DNA from: Rudaea sp. 3F27F6
GTDB lineage: Bacteria; Pseudomonadota; Gammaproteobacteria; Xanthomonadales; Rhodanobacteraceae
Direction of reading: 5' to 3'
DNA: 64,000 nt
Assembly: GCF_005503555.1 (NCBI RefSeq)
Contig: NZ_SCNG01000007.1
Location: 124,001 to 188,000, forward strand
Each line of letters starts with the position of its first letter. Positions within the stretch are counted from its first letter, which is position 1. Made by a program: the position numbers and the translations under genes. The notes under the pieces were generated by a model that was not told the origin of the DNA, made no database searches, and saw nothing but the letters and a program-made list of their open reading frames with translations. Positions 8,365 to 17,689 of the stretch are shown here, piece after piece.

Positions 8365-11300
8365 ATGCGCAACAAGCATTTGGACGAATGCGAACCCTTT
8401 GCGCTGCGAACGAAAGTTCGCATGCTCCTGCGCTGTCGAGAATTTGCACGCTCCCTCTGCGCCTTGTTGCTACTGTTCGGCTTCTGCGCCAATAGCTATG
8501 CGGCAGGCTGCGGCTACGCGGCGCCGACGGCACTCGGCAAATACGCGCCGGCGCTGTGCTTCTTCGATCTGAGCGACTACAGCGAAACGGCGGCGTCCTC
8601 GGCCGCCGGACAGAACTTCACCCTGACCTTGCCGACCGGCGGCACGTTTTCGTTCAATCTCAAGCGCACCAATGGGACTTCCGTCAATGGCGGCATCCCG
8701 AACGCCCCGCTCATGGCGGCGGCAATACCGACCTATAGCGGCGCCGCGCTCGGCAACAACAACTGGTACGCCGGCATTCCGGGCAAGCCAGTTCTCTATC
8801 AGACGACCCACGCCACGACGAGCGTGCTGACATTTTCGAATTTCGCCGTGATCAATCCCGACGGCACGTCGGTGGCGAACTTCGATTTCGTCGCCGTGGA
8901 CGGCGAGACGACATCGGCGCCCAACGAGAGTTTCTCGCTGTCCACCGACGGCACGGCCTGGGCCGAGATCGACCGCTCCGGCAGCAACATCCTCTACACC
9001 GGATTCGGCACGCAAAATTTGAGCTGGCGCTCGCCGGGCGGCAACGCCTCCGCGCCGATCCTGCGCTCGCGTTCGCCGACCACGATCGTCGCAACCCTCG
9101 TCGGCGGCGGTCTGCAGGGCATGGCGTTCGCGCTCGCCGCAACCAGTCTGACCATCGCCAAGAACGTCGCAGACCCGTATCAGACCGGCCTCGGCCGCGC
9201 CGCCGCCGGGGACCAGTTCGGCCTCGCGATCACCAACGCGGGCGGCTCGACCTTCGATCTGCGCGGCCGCGCAACGACCTCGGGCAACACATCGGGCGTG
9301 CAAGCCGCACAGGCGCAGTCGCTGATTTATTTTTCCGGCCAGATCAACGTCGGCGAGACGATGGCGGCGGGCAGCGGATCGACGCTCGCGGTCTACAACC
9401 CGACGACGAGCTGCCTCTCGGTCAGCGGCGAAACCATCGGTCTGCCGACCAACGTGCCCGGGTCGAGCGTCGCGTTGACCACGCTCGATCCGGGCAATTT
9501 CGATCTGATCCGCTGCACGATCACCAATACGATTCCGCAGCCGCTGGTCTCGATCGCCAAGAGCGCCGACACCACGACCTTGCCGCCCGGCGGCAACATC
9601 ACCTACACCGTGACCGTCGCCAACAACGGCGACGTGCCCGCGACCGGCACCGTGATCGACGACGCGGTACCGGCAGGCATCAGCGCATTCGCCTGGACCT
9701 GTACGGCGAGTGGCGGCGCGGTCTGCCCGAACCTCAGCGGCAGCGGCGCGATCCACGAAACGCTCGCGACCTTCCCGGTGGGAGGCCAGGTCGTCTATCG
9801 CATCACCGCGACCGTGGCGGCGATCCCGCCGGCCAGCATCGTCAACACGAGCACGGCGAATCCGCCGCACGGCGCCTGTTTCCCGGACAAGTCGGCGCCG
9901 TCGTGCGCCGCCTCGGTCGCCAATCCGCCGGGACCGATCGTGGCGATCGTCAAGACCACTTCGTCCACGCAGGCCGTGCCCGCAGGGACCGTGACCTATG
10001 CATTGACCGTGCGCAATCCCGGCAGTGTCGGCGCCGACGGCACGGTCGTCGACGATGCGATACCGGCCGGCCTGATCGCGCCGTTCTCCTGGACGTGCAG
10101 CGCCGGCAACGGCGGCGTGTGCCCGAACGCGAGCGGCAACGGCGCGATTCACCAGACTCTGGCGACGTTCCCGCCCGGTGCCGAAGTCGTCTACACGATC
10201 ACCGCCGGCGTGGCGGCGAATCCGCCCGCGTCCGTCACCAATCTCGCCACCGCCACACCGCCGCCGGACGGGGTCTGCGCCAGCGGCAGCGCACCGCCGT
10301 GCCCGGCTTCCGTGACGATTCCCGCGGCGCCGCAGATCGGCATCGTCAAGAGCGCCAACCCGCCCGGCGCACTGACGCCCGGCGGCAGCGTCACCTACAC
10401 GATCACCGCGAGCAACGGCGGCAACGTCGCCGCACCGGGCACGCTGATCCACGATGAATTCCCGGGCGGCATCGCCAGCGCGACGTGGACCTGTGGCGGT
10501 GCCACGGGCGGCGCAGTCTGTCCGGCCGCAGACAGCGGCGGCACGGTCGCGCCGCCTGCCGCCCTGCTCGACCAGACCATCGCCACCTTCCCCGCGCACA
10601 GTTCGCTGACCTGGACGGTCGTCGCCACGGTCAACGACGTGCCGCCCGCGCAGATCGTCAACACCGTGCGCGCGACGTCGCCGGACGGCGGCCTCTGTCT
10701 GCCCGGCAACACGCCGGCGCCATGCCAGGCCAGCGTGATGAATCCGCCCGGGCCGATCGTCGACATCGCCAAGAGCGCGAACGCGTCGATGCTGATACCG
10801 GGCGGCACGGTGACTTACACCGTCACTGTCCACAACAGCGGATCGGTGCCGGCCGACGGCGCCACGCTGAGCGACCCACTGCCGGCCGGCATCGCGAGCG
10901 AGAATTGGAGTTGCGCGGGCAGCGGTGGCGCGCTCTGCCCCGCGGCATCCGGCAGCGGCGCAATCGCAGCGACCGTCGCGACGTTCCCGCCGGGCGGACA
11001 GCTCGTCTATACGATCGTCGCCAACGTCAGCGCGAATCCACCTGCACCGACCGTCACCAACACCGCAACGATCGCGCCGCCAGTGGGTGGTGTGTGCAAC
11101 GGCAGCGGCTCGAATGCGTGCGTGGCGACGGTCGTGCTGCCGGTCGCGCCGCAGATCCAGATCGGCAAGAGCGCTGCACCGGCGATCGCCACTCCGGGCG
11201 GCACGCTGACCTGGACGGTAACGGTGACCAATAGCGGCAGCGCCGACGCGTCGAATACGCTGGTCGACGATCCGATTCCGGCCGGCGTCGATCCCGCCAG

Positions 11301-13203
11301 CGTCGCCTGGACCTGCTTGGCGAGCAGCGGCGCCGCATGCGCGCATGCGAACGGCACTGGCGCGCTCAACGAAACCATCGCCGTGTTTCCTTCGGGCGGC
11401 CGCCTCGTATACACGATCACGGCGAATGTCTCGGCGCAGCCGCCGATGACAATCGCGAATACCGCCACGGCAACGCCGCCCGGAGCCGGACGCTGCGCAC
11501 CGGCGAATACACTGCCGCCCTGCGAAGCGGACACGGCCACGCCGACCGCGGCGAACGTCAGCATCGTCAAGACCGTCACCGATGCCAACAACAACGGCGT
11601 CGCCGATCCCGGAGAGCGACTGACCTACACGATCACGCTGAGCAACAGCGGCGGCAGCGCTGCCACCGGCTACGGCGTCACCGATCCGCTCGATGCCAAC
11701 ACGAGCTTCGTCTCCGCGAGCAACGGCGGCACGCTGTCGGGCAACACGGTCACCTGGTCCGGCCTCAACGTGCCGGCCGGCGGCACCCTGGCGCTCACTG
11801 TGGTCGTCACGGTGAATTCGCCGATTCCGCCCGGCGTCATGCAGATCGCGAATTCCGCCTACCACACCGGCGACGTACCACCGAATTGCAAGACCACGCC
11901 GCGCCCGGACAACTGCACGGAAATCCCGACCGCCGGCGCGGTCGTCATCGCCAAGTCGGTGGTCGATGCCAATGGCAACGGCATCGCCGAGCCGGGCGAA
12001 ACGCTGACCTACACGATCACGCTGACTAATCACGGCGGCAGCGCCGTCACCGGCTACAGCGTGCTCGATCCGCTCGATCCGAATTCGAGTTTCGTTTCGG
12101 CCGACAACGGCGGCAACCTGAGCGGCAGCACGGTGTCCTGGTCGGGGCTGAGCATTGCGGCCGGCGGTACGCTCAATCTGACTCTCGTCGTCAGCGTGCA
12201 TTCGCCGCTGCCCGCCGGCGTGATGCAGATCGGCAATCTCGCCTATCACGCCGGCGATATGCCGCCCGATTGCACGGTCCGGCCGCGGCCGGCCGCCTGC
12301 ACTTCGATTCCAACGCCGGGACGCGTGATCATCGCCAAGAGCGTGGCCGACGCCAACGGCAACGGCGTCGCCGAACCCGGCGAACAACTGATTTACACGA
12401 TCGTGCTCAGCAATGTGGGCGGCAGTGCGGTCAACGGCTACAGCGTCGTCGATCCGCTCGATGCGAATACGACCTTCGTTTCCGCGACCGCCGGCGGCAG
12501 CTACTCGGGCGGAGTCGTCACCTGGAGCGGGCTCAGCATCGCCGCGGGCGGCAATCTCACTCTCAATGTCATCGTCACAGTGAACTCACCGATCGCCGTG
12601 GGCGTCACTCACATCGGCAACGTCGCTTACGCCAGCACCGATCCGCTGCCGAATTGCGCCGCCACGCCGCGGCCGCCGAACTGCACCGACATTCCCGTGC
12701 TGCCGCCGACTTCGAGCGTGTCGATCGCCAAGACGGCGAGCAGCGCCAATCTGATTGCGGGCGGCCACGTCGTCTACATCGTGACGGTGAGCAACACCGG
12801 CACGATAGCGGCGGAGAACGTCGCGGTCGGCGATCCGTTCCCGGCCGGCATTGATGCGTTCGCCTGGACTTGCGCGCCGAGCGGCGGGGCGAGCTGCCCG
12901 AACGCAAGCGGCAGCGGCGCGCTCGCGCAGACGATTCCGAGCCTGCCGGTCGGCGCGCAGTTGGTCTATGCCATCAATGCCACGCTCGCGGCGACACCGC
13001 CGGCGAACATCGTCAATACGGCCACGGTCGGCACGTCGAACGGCAGTTGCGCGCCGTGCTCGGCGAGCGTGTCCGGGACGACGGGGCCGGCACCGGCGCC
13101 GCCGGTTCCGGCTCCCGCGATCGGGCGCGCGATGCTCTGGCTGCTGGCCTGCCTGTTGGCCGTCGTCGCCGCAACGACGCGCATTTCGCGCTCGCGCCGC
13201 TAA
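8365..13203 (+). CDS. giant secreted/surface protein with nine DUF11-like repeats
   Basis: A 1612-residue protein. The ATG at 8365 has GGAG 7 bases upstream and is preferred to the TTG at 8350. A signal peptide ends at about residue 47 (LLLLFGFCANSYAAG). Residues about 50-390 form a unique N-terminal domain. Nine tandem repeats of 128-141 residues then begin near residues 393, 524, 656, 797, 929, 1064, 1193, 1321 and 1451, each starting IAKSx or IVKTx followed by TYTVTVxNxG, the DUF11/isopeptide-fibre type. Repeats 6-8 carry DANGNGVAEPGE-like acidic loops that may bind calcium. The C-terminus is a Pro-rich linker, a hydrophobic helix (MLWLLACLLAVVAA) and an Arg-rich tail, like IPTL/PEP-type sorting signals. 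Probably an adhesin or surface-layer component; the ligand is unknown. Confidence 0.85.
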   Translation: MRNKHLDECEPFALRTKVRMLLRCREFARSLCALLLLFGFCANSYAAGCGYAAPTALGKYAPALCFFDLSDYSETAASSAAGQNFTLTLPTGGTFSFNLKRTNGTSVNGGIPNAPLMAAAIPTYSGAALGNNNWYAGIPGKPVLYQTTHATTSVLTFSNFAVINPDGTSVANFDFVAVDGETTSAPNESFSLSTDGTAWAEIDRSGSNILYTGFGTQNLSWRSPGGNASAPILRSRSPTTIVATLVGGGLQGMAFALAATSLTIAKNVADPYQTGLGRAAAGDQFGLAITNAGGSTFDLRGRATTSGNTSGVQAAQAQSLIYFSGQINVGETMAAGSGSTLAVYNPTTSCLSVSGETIGLPTNVPGSSVALTTLDPGNFDLIRCTITNTIPQPLVSIAKSADTTTLPPGGNITYTVTVANNGDVPATGTVIDDAVPAGISAFAWTCTASGGAVCPNLSGSGAIHETLATFPVGGQVVYRITATVAAIPPASIVNTSTANPPHGACFPDKSAPSCAASVANPPGPIVAIVKTTSSTQAVPAGTVTYALTVRNPGSVGADGTVVDDAIPAGLIAPFSWTCSAGNGGVCPNASGNGAIHQTLATFPPGAEVVYTITAGVAANPPASVTNLATATPPPDGVCASGSAPPCPASVTIPAAPQIGIVKSANPPGALTPGGSVTYTITASNGGNVAAPGTLIHDEFPGGIASATWTCGGATGGAVCPAADSGGTVAPPAALLDQTIATFPAHSSLTWTVVATVNDVPPAQIVNTVRATSPDGGLCLPGNTPAPCQASVMNPPGPIVDIAKSANASMLIPGGTVTYTVTVHNSGSVPADGATLSDPLPAGIASENWSCAGSGGALCPAASGSGAIAATVATFPPGGQLVYTIVANVSANPPAPTVTNTATIAPPVGGVCNGSGSNACVATVVLPVAPQIQIGKSAAPAIATPGGTLTWTVTVTNSGSADASNTLVDDPIPAGVDPASVAWTCLASSGAACAHANGTGALNETIAVFPSGGRLVYTITANVSAQPPMTIANTATATPPGAGRCAPANTLPPCEADTATPTAANVSIVKTVTDANNNGVADPGERLTYTITLSNSGGSAATGYGVTDPLDANTSFVSASNGGTLSGNTVTWSGLNVPAGGTLALTVVVTVNSPIPPGVMQIANSAYHTGDVPPNCKTTPRPDNCTEIPTAGAVVIAKSVVDANGNGIAEPGETLTYTITLTNHGGSAVTGYSVLDPLDPNSSFVSADNGGNLSGSTVSWSGLSIAAGGTLNLTLVVSVHSPLPAGVMQIGNLAYHAGDMPPDCTVRPRPAACTSIPTPGRVIIAKSVADANGNGVAEPGEQLIYTIVLSNVGGSAVNGYSVVDPLDANTTFVSATAGGSYSGGVVTWSGLSIAAGGNLTLNVIVTVNSPIAVGVTHIGNVAYASTDPLPNCAATPRPPNCTDIPVLPPTSSVSIAKTASSANLIAGGHVVYIVTVSNTGTIAAENVAVGDPFPAGIDAFAWTCAPSGGASCPNASGSGALAQTIPSLPVGAQLVYAINATLAATPPANIVNTATVGTSNGSCAPCSASVSGTTGPAPAPPVPAPAIGRAMLWLLACLLAVVAATTRISRSRR

Positions 13204-13364
13204 AAAAGTGTGGCGGCCTTGGCACAAGCGGCGCGGTGGGCCTCCCGCAGCGTCCGGCCGCGCCGCCGCACCTGCTCCACCGATGGTTTACGGCGACCTG
13301 CGTTAAGTTTCGTAGTAAAATTTGTAAAGCGCCGCCTAACTCTCCTGGCGCTATTCTCCTAATC

Positions 13365-14189
13365 ATGATCAAAAACGTCGAATACATCCTGCCCGGCGGT
13401 CGTTCGGGCGTGCTGCTGATTCATGGCCTGACCGGAACGCCGACCGAAATGCGCTTCGTCGCCAAGGGTCTGCAGCGCAACGGCTTCACCGCCTATGGCA
13501 TGCAGTTGGCCGGCCATTGCGGCAACGAGGCCGACCTGCTCGCGACCGGGCGCAGCGATTGGTTCCAGAGCGTGCGCGAGGCTGCGGACAAGCTCGCCGC
13601 GCAGGTCGACCACCTGTTCGTCGCCGGCCTGTCGATGGGCTCCCTGCTCGCGCTGCGCCTCGCCGCCGAGCGCCCCGACCAGGTGGCCGGTCTCGGCCTC
13701 TACGGCACCACGTTCCGCTACGACGGCTGGACCATTCCGTGGTACGGCAAGCTGTCCTTCCTGCTGCCGATGGCGGTCAGCCTCGGCATCGGCAAGCACG
13801 CCAAGTTCCACGAACAGTTTCCGTACGGCATCAAGGACGAACGCATCCGCCAGCGCATCGCCAACGCGATGCTCAGCGGGCACAGCGACGAAGCCGGCCT
13901 GCCCGGCAATCCCTGGCCCTCGCTCGCCGAGTTCTACCGGCTGTCGTGGCGCGTGCGCAAGCTGCTACCGCAGGTCGTCGCGCCGTCTCTGGTCATGCAC
14001 GCCAAGGAAGACGACGTCGCCAGCCTGGCCAACGTGCGCAAGATCGAACAAGGCGTGAGCGGTCCGGTCGAAACCGTGATTCTCGACAAGAGCTATCACA
14101 TGATCACGGTCGATCAGGAACGCGAGACGGTGATCGAACGCACGTCCGCATTCTTCAAGCGCATCGCGGAGGCCAAAGCGGGCGCCTGA
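13365..14189 (+). CDS. alpha/beta hydrolase, Est30-like carboxylesterase
   Basis: Cytoplasmic serine esterase of 274 residues, similar to the Est30/YvaK monoacylglycerol lipase-like carboxylesterases. It shows the oxyanion motif LLIHGLTGTP, the nucleophile elbow GLSMG (Ser90), an acid in MHAKEDDVAS and the His in DKSYHMITVD, which complete a catalytic triad. The ATG at 13365 starts at the expected family N-terminus; the longer in-frame reading overlaps the preceding gene. It lies 63 bases before an acyl carrier protein and a ketoacyl synthase on the same strand, so it may act as a thioesterase or esterase on their product. That link is inferred from gene order only. Confidence 0.88.
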   Translation: MIKNVEYILPGGRSGVLLIHGLTGTPTEMRFVAKGLQRNGFTAYGMQLAGHCGNEADLLATGRSDWFQSVREAADKLAAQVDHLFVAGLSMGSLLALRLAAERPDQVAGLGLYGTTFRYDGWTIPWYGKLSFLLPMAVSLGIGKHAKFHEQFPYGIKDERIRQRIANAMLSGHSDEAGLPGNPWPSLAEFYRLSWRVRKLLPQVVAPSLVMHAKEDDVASLANVRKIEQGVSGPVETVILDKSYHMITVDQERETVIERTSAFFKRIAEAKAGA

Positions 14190-14252
14190 TCGGCGTCCGT
14201 TCAGTCCGGGCTGCGCCCTTAAGTTATCATTCCCGCATCAACGGAGAGCCTC

Positions 14253-14519
14253 ATGAGCCAAGTCCAGGATACCGTCTTCGGCATCATCGCCAAGGAAGCC
14301 AACATCGACGTGAGCAAGATCACGCTCGATTCGACTCTTAAGGACCTCGAGATCGCCTCGCTCGACGCGGTGCAGATCATTTTCGAAATCGAAGACCAGT
14401 TCAAAATCTCCCTGCCCGACCGCGATCCGAACTTCGACACCGAATCGGTCAGGGGTCTGGTCGAAGCCGTCGAAAAGCTCGTCGCGGAAAAACCCGCGGA
14501 CGGCACACCGGCTGCGTAA
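14253..14519 (+). CDS. acyl carrier protein with atypical phosphopantetheine site
   Basis: An 88-residue acidic four-helix carrier protein. The expected 4'-phosphopantetheine attachment site reads EIASLDAVQ, placing the attachment Ser at residue 36. The usual DSL tripeptide is ASL here, so the conserved Asp that contacts the phosphopantetheinyl transferase is Ala. The following LDAVQIIFEIEDQFKISLPD matches helix II and III of ACPs. The start is preceded by GGAGAG about 6 bases away. It sits 28 bases upstream of a ketoacyl synthase, without the other fab genes, so it is more likely a dedicated carrier than the housekeeping AcpP. The final acyl product is unknown. Confidence 0.88.
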   Translation: MSQVQDTVFGIIAKEANIDVSKITLDSTLKDLEIASLDAVQIIFEIEDQFKISLPDRDPNFDTESVRGLVEAVEKLVAEKPADGTPAA

Positions 14520-14547
14520 AGCCGACCGAATCAGCAAGAATTTCCCA

Positions 14548-15771
14548 GTGAGCAATCAACGACGTGTCGCCATCACCGGCATGGGCGCGATCACCGCGCT
14601 CGGCCATACCGCGCCCGCGACCTGGGCCGCTCTGGCCGAGGGCCGTTCGGGCATCGGCCCGATCGAAACGATCCCGACCGAGCAGCTCAACGTCAAGATC
14701 GCCGCCGAAGTGCACGGCTTCGATCCGACGGTGCATATCGACAGCAAGCGTCTGCCGCTACTCGATCGCGTCTCACAGTTCGCCGTGATCGCGGCGCGCG
14801 AAGCGGTCACCCAGTCCGGACTCGATTTCCGTGCGGATGGCCGCGGCGAACGCACCGCCTGCATCGTCGGCAGCGGCGTCGGCGGCGAAACCACGCATAC
14901 CGAACAGTCGAAGCGCTTCTGGGGCGACAAGAACCCGCGCCTGCATCCGCTCACGATCATCCGCATTATGGCCAATGCGCCGGCCTGCCACATCGGCATC
15001 GAATACGGCCTCAACGGCCCGACGTTCGCCGTCGTCAGCGCCTGCGCCTCGGCCAATCACGCGATGAGCCAGGCGGCAGACCTGATCCGCAGCGGCAAAG
15101 TCGATTTCGCCGTGACCGGCGGCACCGAAGCCTGCGTCACCGTGACCACGATGAAGGCCTGGGAAGCGATGCGCATCACCGCCGACGACACCTGCCGGCC
15201 GTTCTGCAAACAGCGCCGCGGCATGGTGCTCGGCGAAGGCGCCGGCATCTTCGTCTTCGAGGAATACGAGCACGCGCGCAAGCGCGGCGCGACGATCCTC
15301 GCCGAATTCGCCGGCAGTGGCACCTCGGCCGACGCGGCCGACATGGTGTTCCCGTCCGAGCCGATGGTCGCGCGCGCGATCCAGAACGCGCTCACGGACG
15401 CCGGCCTCGATGCGTCCGAGATCGGCTACATCAACGCCCATGGCACGGCGACGCCGGCGAACGATCCGACCGAGACGAAGGCGATCCGCCGCGTCTTCGG
15501 CGCGCATGCCGACCGCCTTGCGGTTTCGTCGACAAAATCGATGCACGGCCACGCGCTCGGCGCCGCGGGCGCGGTCGAACTCGTCGCCGCGATCGGCGCC
15601 TTGCAGCACGGCATCATTCCGCCGACGGCGAACTTCATCGACCCCGACCCCGCCTGCGATCTCGACTACGTGCCGAACGTCGCCCGCGAGAAAGCGGTCA
15701 AGGCCGTGCTGAGCAACTCGTTTGCGTTCGGCGGACTCAATTCGGTCGTCGCGATCAGGAAAGCCGACTGA
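14548..15771 (+). CDS. beta-ketoacyl-ACP synthase (FabF/KAS II family)
   Basis: A 407-residue condensing enzyme that elongates an acyl chain with malonyl-ACP. Catalytic residues are Cys166 (VSACASANHA), His298 (NAHGTATPANDPTE) and His335 (STKSMHGHALGAAGA), the Cys-His-His triad of FabF-type synthases. The start codon is GTG at 14548, which gives the standard family N-terminus RRVAITGMGAITALG. The gene directly follows the atypical ACP, so the two probably work together with the upstream hydrolase. The substitution SMHGH for the usual SMTGH near the active site is uncommon. Because fabD, fabH, fabG and plsX are absent here, a secondary lipid or polyketide-like role is as likely as primary fatty-acid synthesis. 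Confidence 0.9.
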   Translation: MSNQRRVAITGMGAITALGHTAPATWAALAEGRSGIGPIETIPTEQLNVKIAAEVHGFDPTVHIDSKRLPLLDRVSQFAVIAAREAVTQSGLDFRADGRGERTACIVGSGVGGETTHTEQSKRFWGDKNPRLHPLTIIRIMANAPACHIGIEYGLNGPTFAVVSACASANHAMSQAADLIRSGKVDFAVTGGTEACVTVTTMKAWEAMRITADDTCRPFCKQRRGMVLGEGAGIFVFEEYEHARKRGATILAEFAGSGTSADAADMVFPSEPMVARAIQNALTDAGLDASEIGYINAHGTATPANDPTETKAIRRVFGAHADRLAVSSTKSMHGHALGAAGAVELVAAIGALQHGIIPPTANFIDPDPACDLDYVPNVAREKAVKAVLSNSFAFGGLNSVVAIRKAD

Positions 15772-15878
15772 AGTACTGCGGCGTTTGCGCCCGGAGCGGC
15801 GGAAAAGGTTGCCGAAGTGCAGCCGTTCCGCTATTCTTGCGCCCCCTCGAAGGCGCCACCGCCGCCTTCCGCAACATT

Positions 15879-15953
15879 GGGCAGTTAGCTCAGCGGTAGA
15901 GCACTACCTTGACATGGTAGGGGTCACAGGTTCGATCCCTGTACTGCCCACCA
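15879..15953 (+). tRNA. tRNA-Val (anticodon GAC)
   Basis: A 75-base cloverleaf with encoded CCA. The acceptor arms GGGCAGT and ACTGCCC pair fully, the D arm reads AGCTCAGCGGTAGAGC, the anticodon stem CTACC/GGTAG encloses loop TTGACAT with anticodon GAC at 15911-15913, and the T arm contains GGTTCGATCC. An integrase lies immediately downstream on the same strand, so the 3' end of this tRNA is the probable attachment site of the island. Confidence 0.97.
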
Positions 15954-15995
15954 CTTCGTATCGATGTCGTGATCCAGAGATGTCCCAGGGGCACC

Positions 15996-16023
15996 AAAGA
16001 CCCGCCTAGTAGCGGGTCTTTTT
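15996..16023 (+). terminator. intrinsic terminator downstream of tRNA-Val
   Basis: A perfect 10-bp stem, AAAGACCCGC at 15996-16005 and GCGGGTCTTT at 16012-16021, closes a 6-base loop and runs into a short T tract. It ends the tRNA transcript before the integrase gene. Confidence 0.85.
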
Positions 16024-16075
16024 ACGTCTATTGCATCCATGATGATCCGACAGCATCTATTGACAGCCTAGGGCA

Positions 16076-16120
16076 ACTGGGGGCAATTTTGGGGGCCACA
16101 GCTCCCTGCACTGGGGGCAA
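16076..16120 (+). repeat. direct repeats ACTGGGGGCAA, probable integrase arm-type sites
   Basis: ACTGGGGGCAA occurs at 16076-16086 and again at 16110-16120, with a further GGGGGC between them. GGGGGCA-type repeats just upstream of P4-family integrase genes are a common feature of tRNA-borne islands, where they are taken to be arm-binding sites. Role inferred from position and sequence. Confidence 0.6.
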
Positions 16121-16139
16121 CTTCCGGAGACTGGACGCT

Positions 16140-17381
16140 ATGCCCCTGACTGACACCGCGATCCGCCAAGCAAAGCCAACCACAAAGACTCGCCGCATGT
16201 TCGATGGTGGCGGCCTGTATTTGGAAATTGCCCCAAGCGGCGGCAAGTGGTGGCGCCTGAAATACCGTCATATCGGAAAGGAAAAAAGGCTGAGCCTCGG
16301 CACCTATCCCGAAACCCAATTGAAGATTGCTCGCGAAAAGCGGGACGAAGCGAGAAAACTGATCGCTCAGGGCATGGATCCGAGCGCTGAGCGCAAAGCT
16401 GAGGCTCTGAGAGCACGTATCTTGGGGGCGAACACGTTCGAGGCTGTGGCGCTGGAATGGCTGGAACTGAAGCGACACGACTGGACAGAGAAAAACGAAA
16501 TCAAGGAACGCGGGCGGCTAGTCAATCACTGCTTTCCGTGGATTGGCAAACTACCCATTACCGAGGTCGGTACCGTTGAGATACGCGGAATCCTCGATCG
16601 TATCGTGAAGCATCGCAATCTGGATACCGCTCACCGGGTGCGCCAGACGATGAGTTGCGTATTCCGCTATGCGGTCGCTCACGAACGTGCCGAGCGAGAT
16701 CCAGCACATGCTTTGGCCGACTTCCTGCCTGCGCATCGCAAGAAGCACTTCGCACACATCACCGACCCAAAGCTGCTCGGCGAATTACTACGCGCCATTC
16801 ACGGGTTTACCGGTCATTATGTCACTACTTGTGCGCTCAAATTGGCCCCGCTGCTGTTCTTGCGCCCGGGAGAACTGCGCCAAGGCGAATGGGCTGAGGT
16901 AGATTTAGACAGCGCGCTATGGACGATCCCGGCGCGTCGCATGAAGTTGGCCAAGGCGGCAAAGCTTGACCGCGATTCACCGCCGCACCTTGTCCCCTTA
17001 GCCACGCAGACCGTCGAGATACTACGGGAGCTTCATGCGCTTACGGGGGACTGCCGGCTGATGTTTCCTGGCGTTCGCAATCGCGGCTTACCCATGTCAG
17101 ACGCGACAATGAACGCCGCGCTCAAGCGCATGGGCTTCGATACGAACACGATTCAACCACACGGTTTCCGACATACCGCAAGCACCGCGCTGAACGAAAT
17201 GGGATTTCTTCCTGAAGCGATAGAGCGACAACTGTCACATCGCGAGCGCGGCATTGCAGGGATTTATAACAAGGCACAGCACATGCCTGAACGCATCAAA
17301 TTGATGCAAACATGGGCCGACTACTTGGACACGCTCCGCACCGGCGCGAAGATAGTATCGATTAAACGCCAAGCGGCATAA
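16140..17381 (+). CDS. P4-type tyrosine recombinase/integrase
   Basis: Site-specific recombinase of 413 residues that integrates the adjacent island at the tRNA. The N-terminal DUF4102 domain starts MPLTDTAIRQAKPTTKTRRM and contains GGLYLEI and WWRLKYRH. The C-terminal catalytic domain shows Arg in LRPGELRQGEW, HGFRHTAS for the HxxR box, LSHRERG and the nucleophilic Tyr in AGIYNKAQ. The start at 16140 follows GGAG by 10 bases; an in-frame extension back to 15969 crosses the tRNA terminator and is not coding. All catalytic residues are present, so the enzyme may be active. Confidence 0.93.
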   Translation: MPLTDTAIRQAKPTTKTRRMFDGGGLYLEIAPSGGKWWRLKYRHIGKEKRLSLGTYPETQLKIAREKRDEARKLIAQGMDPSAERKAEALRARILGANTFEAVALEWLELKRHDWTEKNEIKERGRLVNHCFPWIGKLPITEVGTVEIRGILDRIVKHRNLDTAHRVRQTMSCVFRYAVAHERAERDPAHALADFLPAHRKKHFAHITDPKLLGELLRAIHGFTGHYVTTCALKLAPLLFLRPGELRQGEWAEVDLDSALWTIPARRMKLAKAAKLDRDSPPHLVPLATQTVEILRELHALTGDCRLMFPGVRNRGLPMSDATMNAALKRMGFDTNTIQPHGFRHTASTALNEMGFLPEAIERQLSHRERGIAGIYNKAQHMPERIKLMQTWADYLDTLRTGAKIVSIKRQAA

Positions 17382-17613
17382 CCGAATCCCGCATCCGTCG
17401 ATACGTGGGCGCTGGCGGGTACTGGACCATGAAGCCAGCGAGGATACTGCCAATGGCTATTGCCGAACCGGCCGAGCGTTTATCGTGTTGACCTAGACAG
17501 AATGGCTTGGTTCCAAGCGGCCCGCCGCCGCGGTACCGTGGATTGTGCGCGCGAGCGCGCAGCGCCACACCGTTGGCCCCACAGGAAACAACGCAAATTC
17601 GCGGAGGCAGGCC

Positions 17614-17688
17614 ATGCACAAGCGTATCATTCCACATGTGGGTTTAGACGCCCATAAGGACTCGATGTTGGTTTGCGCGCAGAACTGA
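17614..17688 (+). pseudogene. IS110-family transposase, N-terminal remnant
   Basis: After GGAGG there is an ATG at 17614 and a 24-codon reading frame ending in TGA. The peptide contains HVGLDAHKDSMLV, the conserved first catalytic strand of IS110/IS1111 DEDD transposases. The rest of the gene is missing; the frame runs straight into sequence related to another element. Confidence 0.7.
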
Positions 17689-17689
17689 G

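Noticed and set aside
8470-12387. 1305-codon open frame antisense to the DUF11 gene
   Set aside because: The translated sequence mirrors the repeats of the plus-strand gene and has no domain of its own; the long frame results from codon bias.
9541-13080. Possible CRISPR or satellite array because of regular repetition
   Set aside because: The spacing is about 390 bases, the repeats are diverged and in frame, and they encode protein domains.
15969-16139. N-terminal extension of the integrase
   Set aside because: The frame runs through the tRNA terminator and the GGGGGC repeats; integrase homology starts at MPLTDTAIRQ, so the start at 16140 is used.
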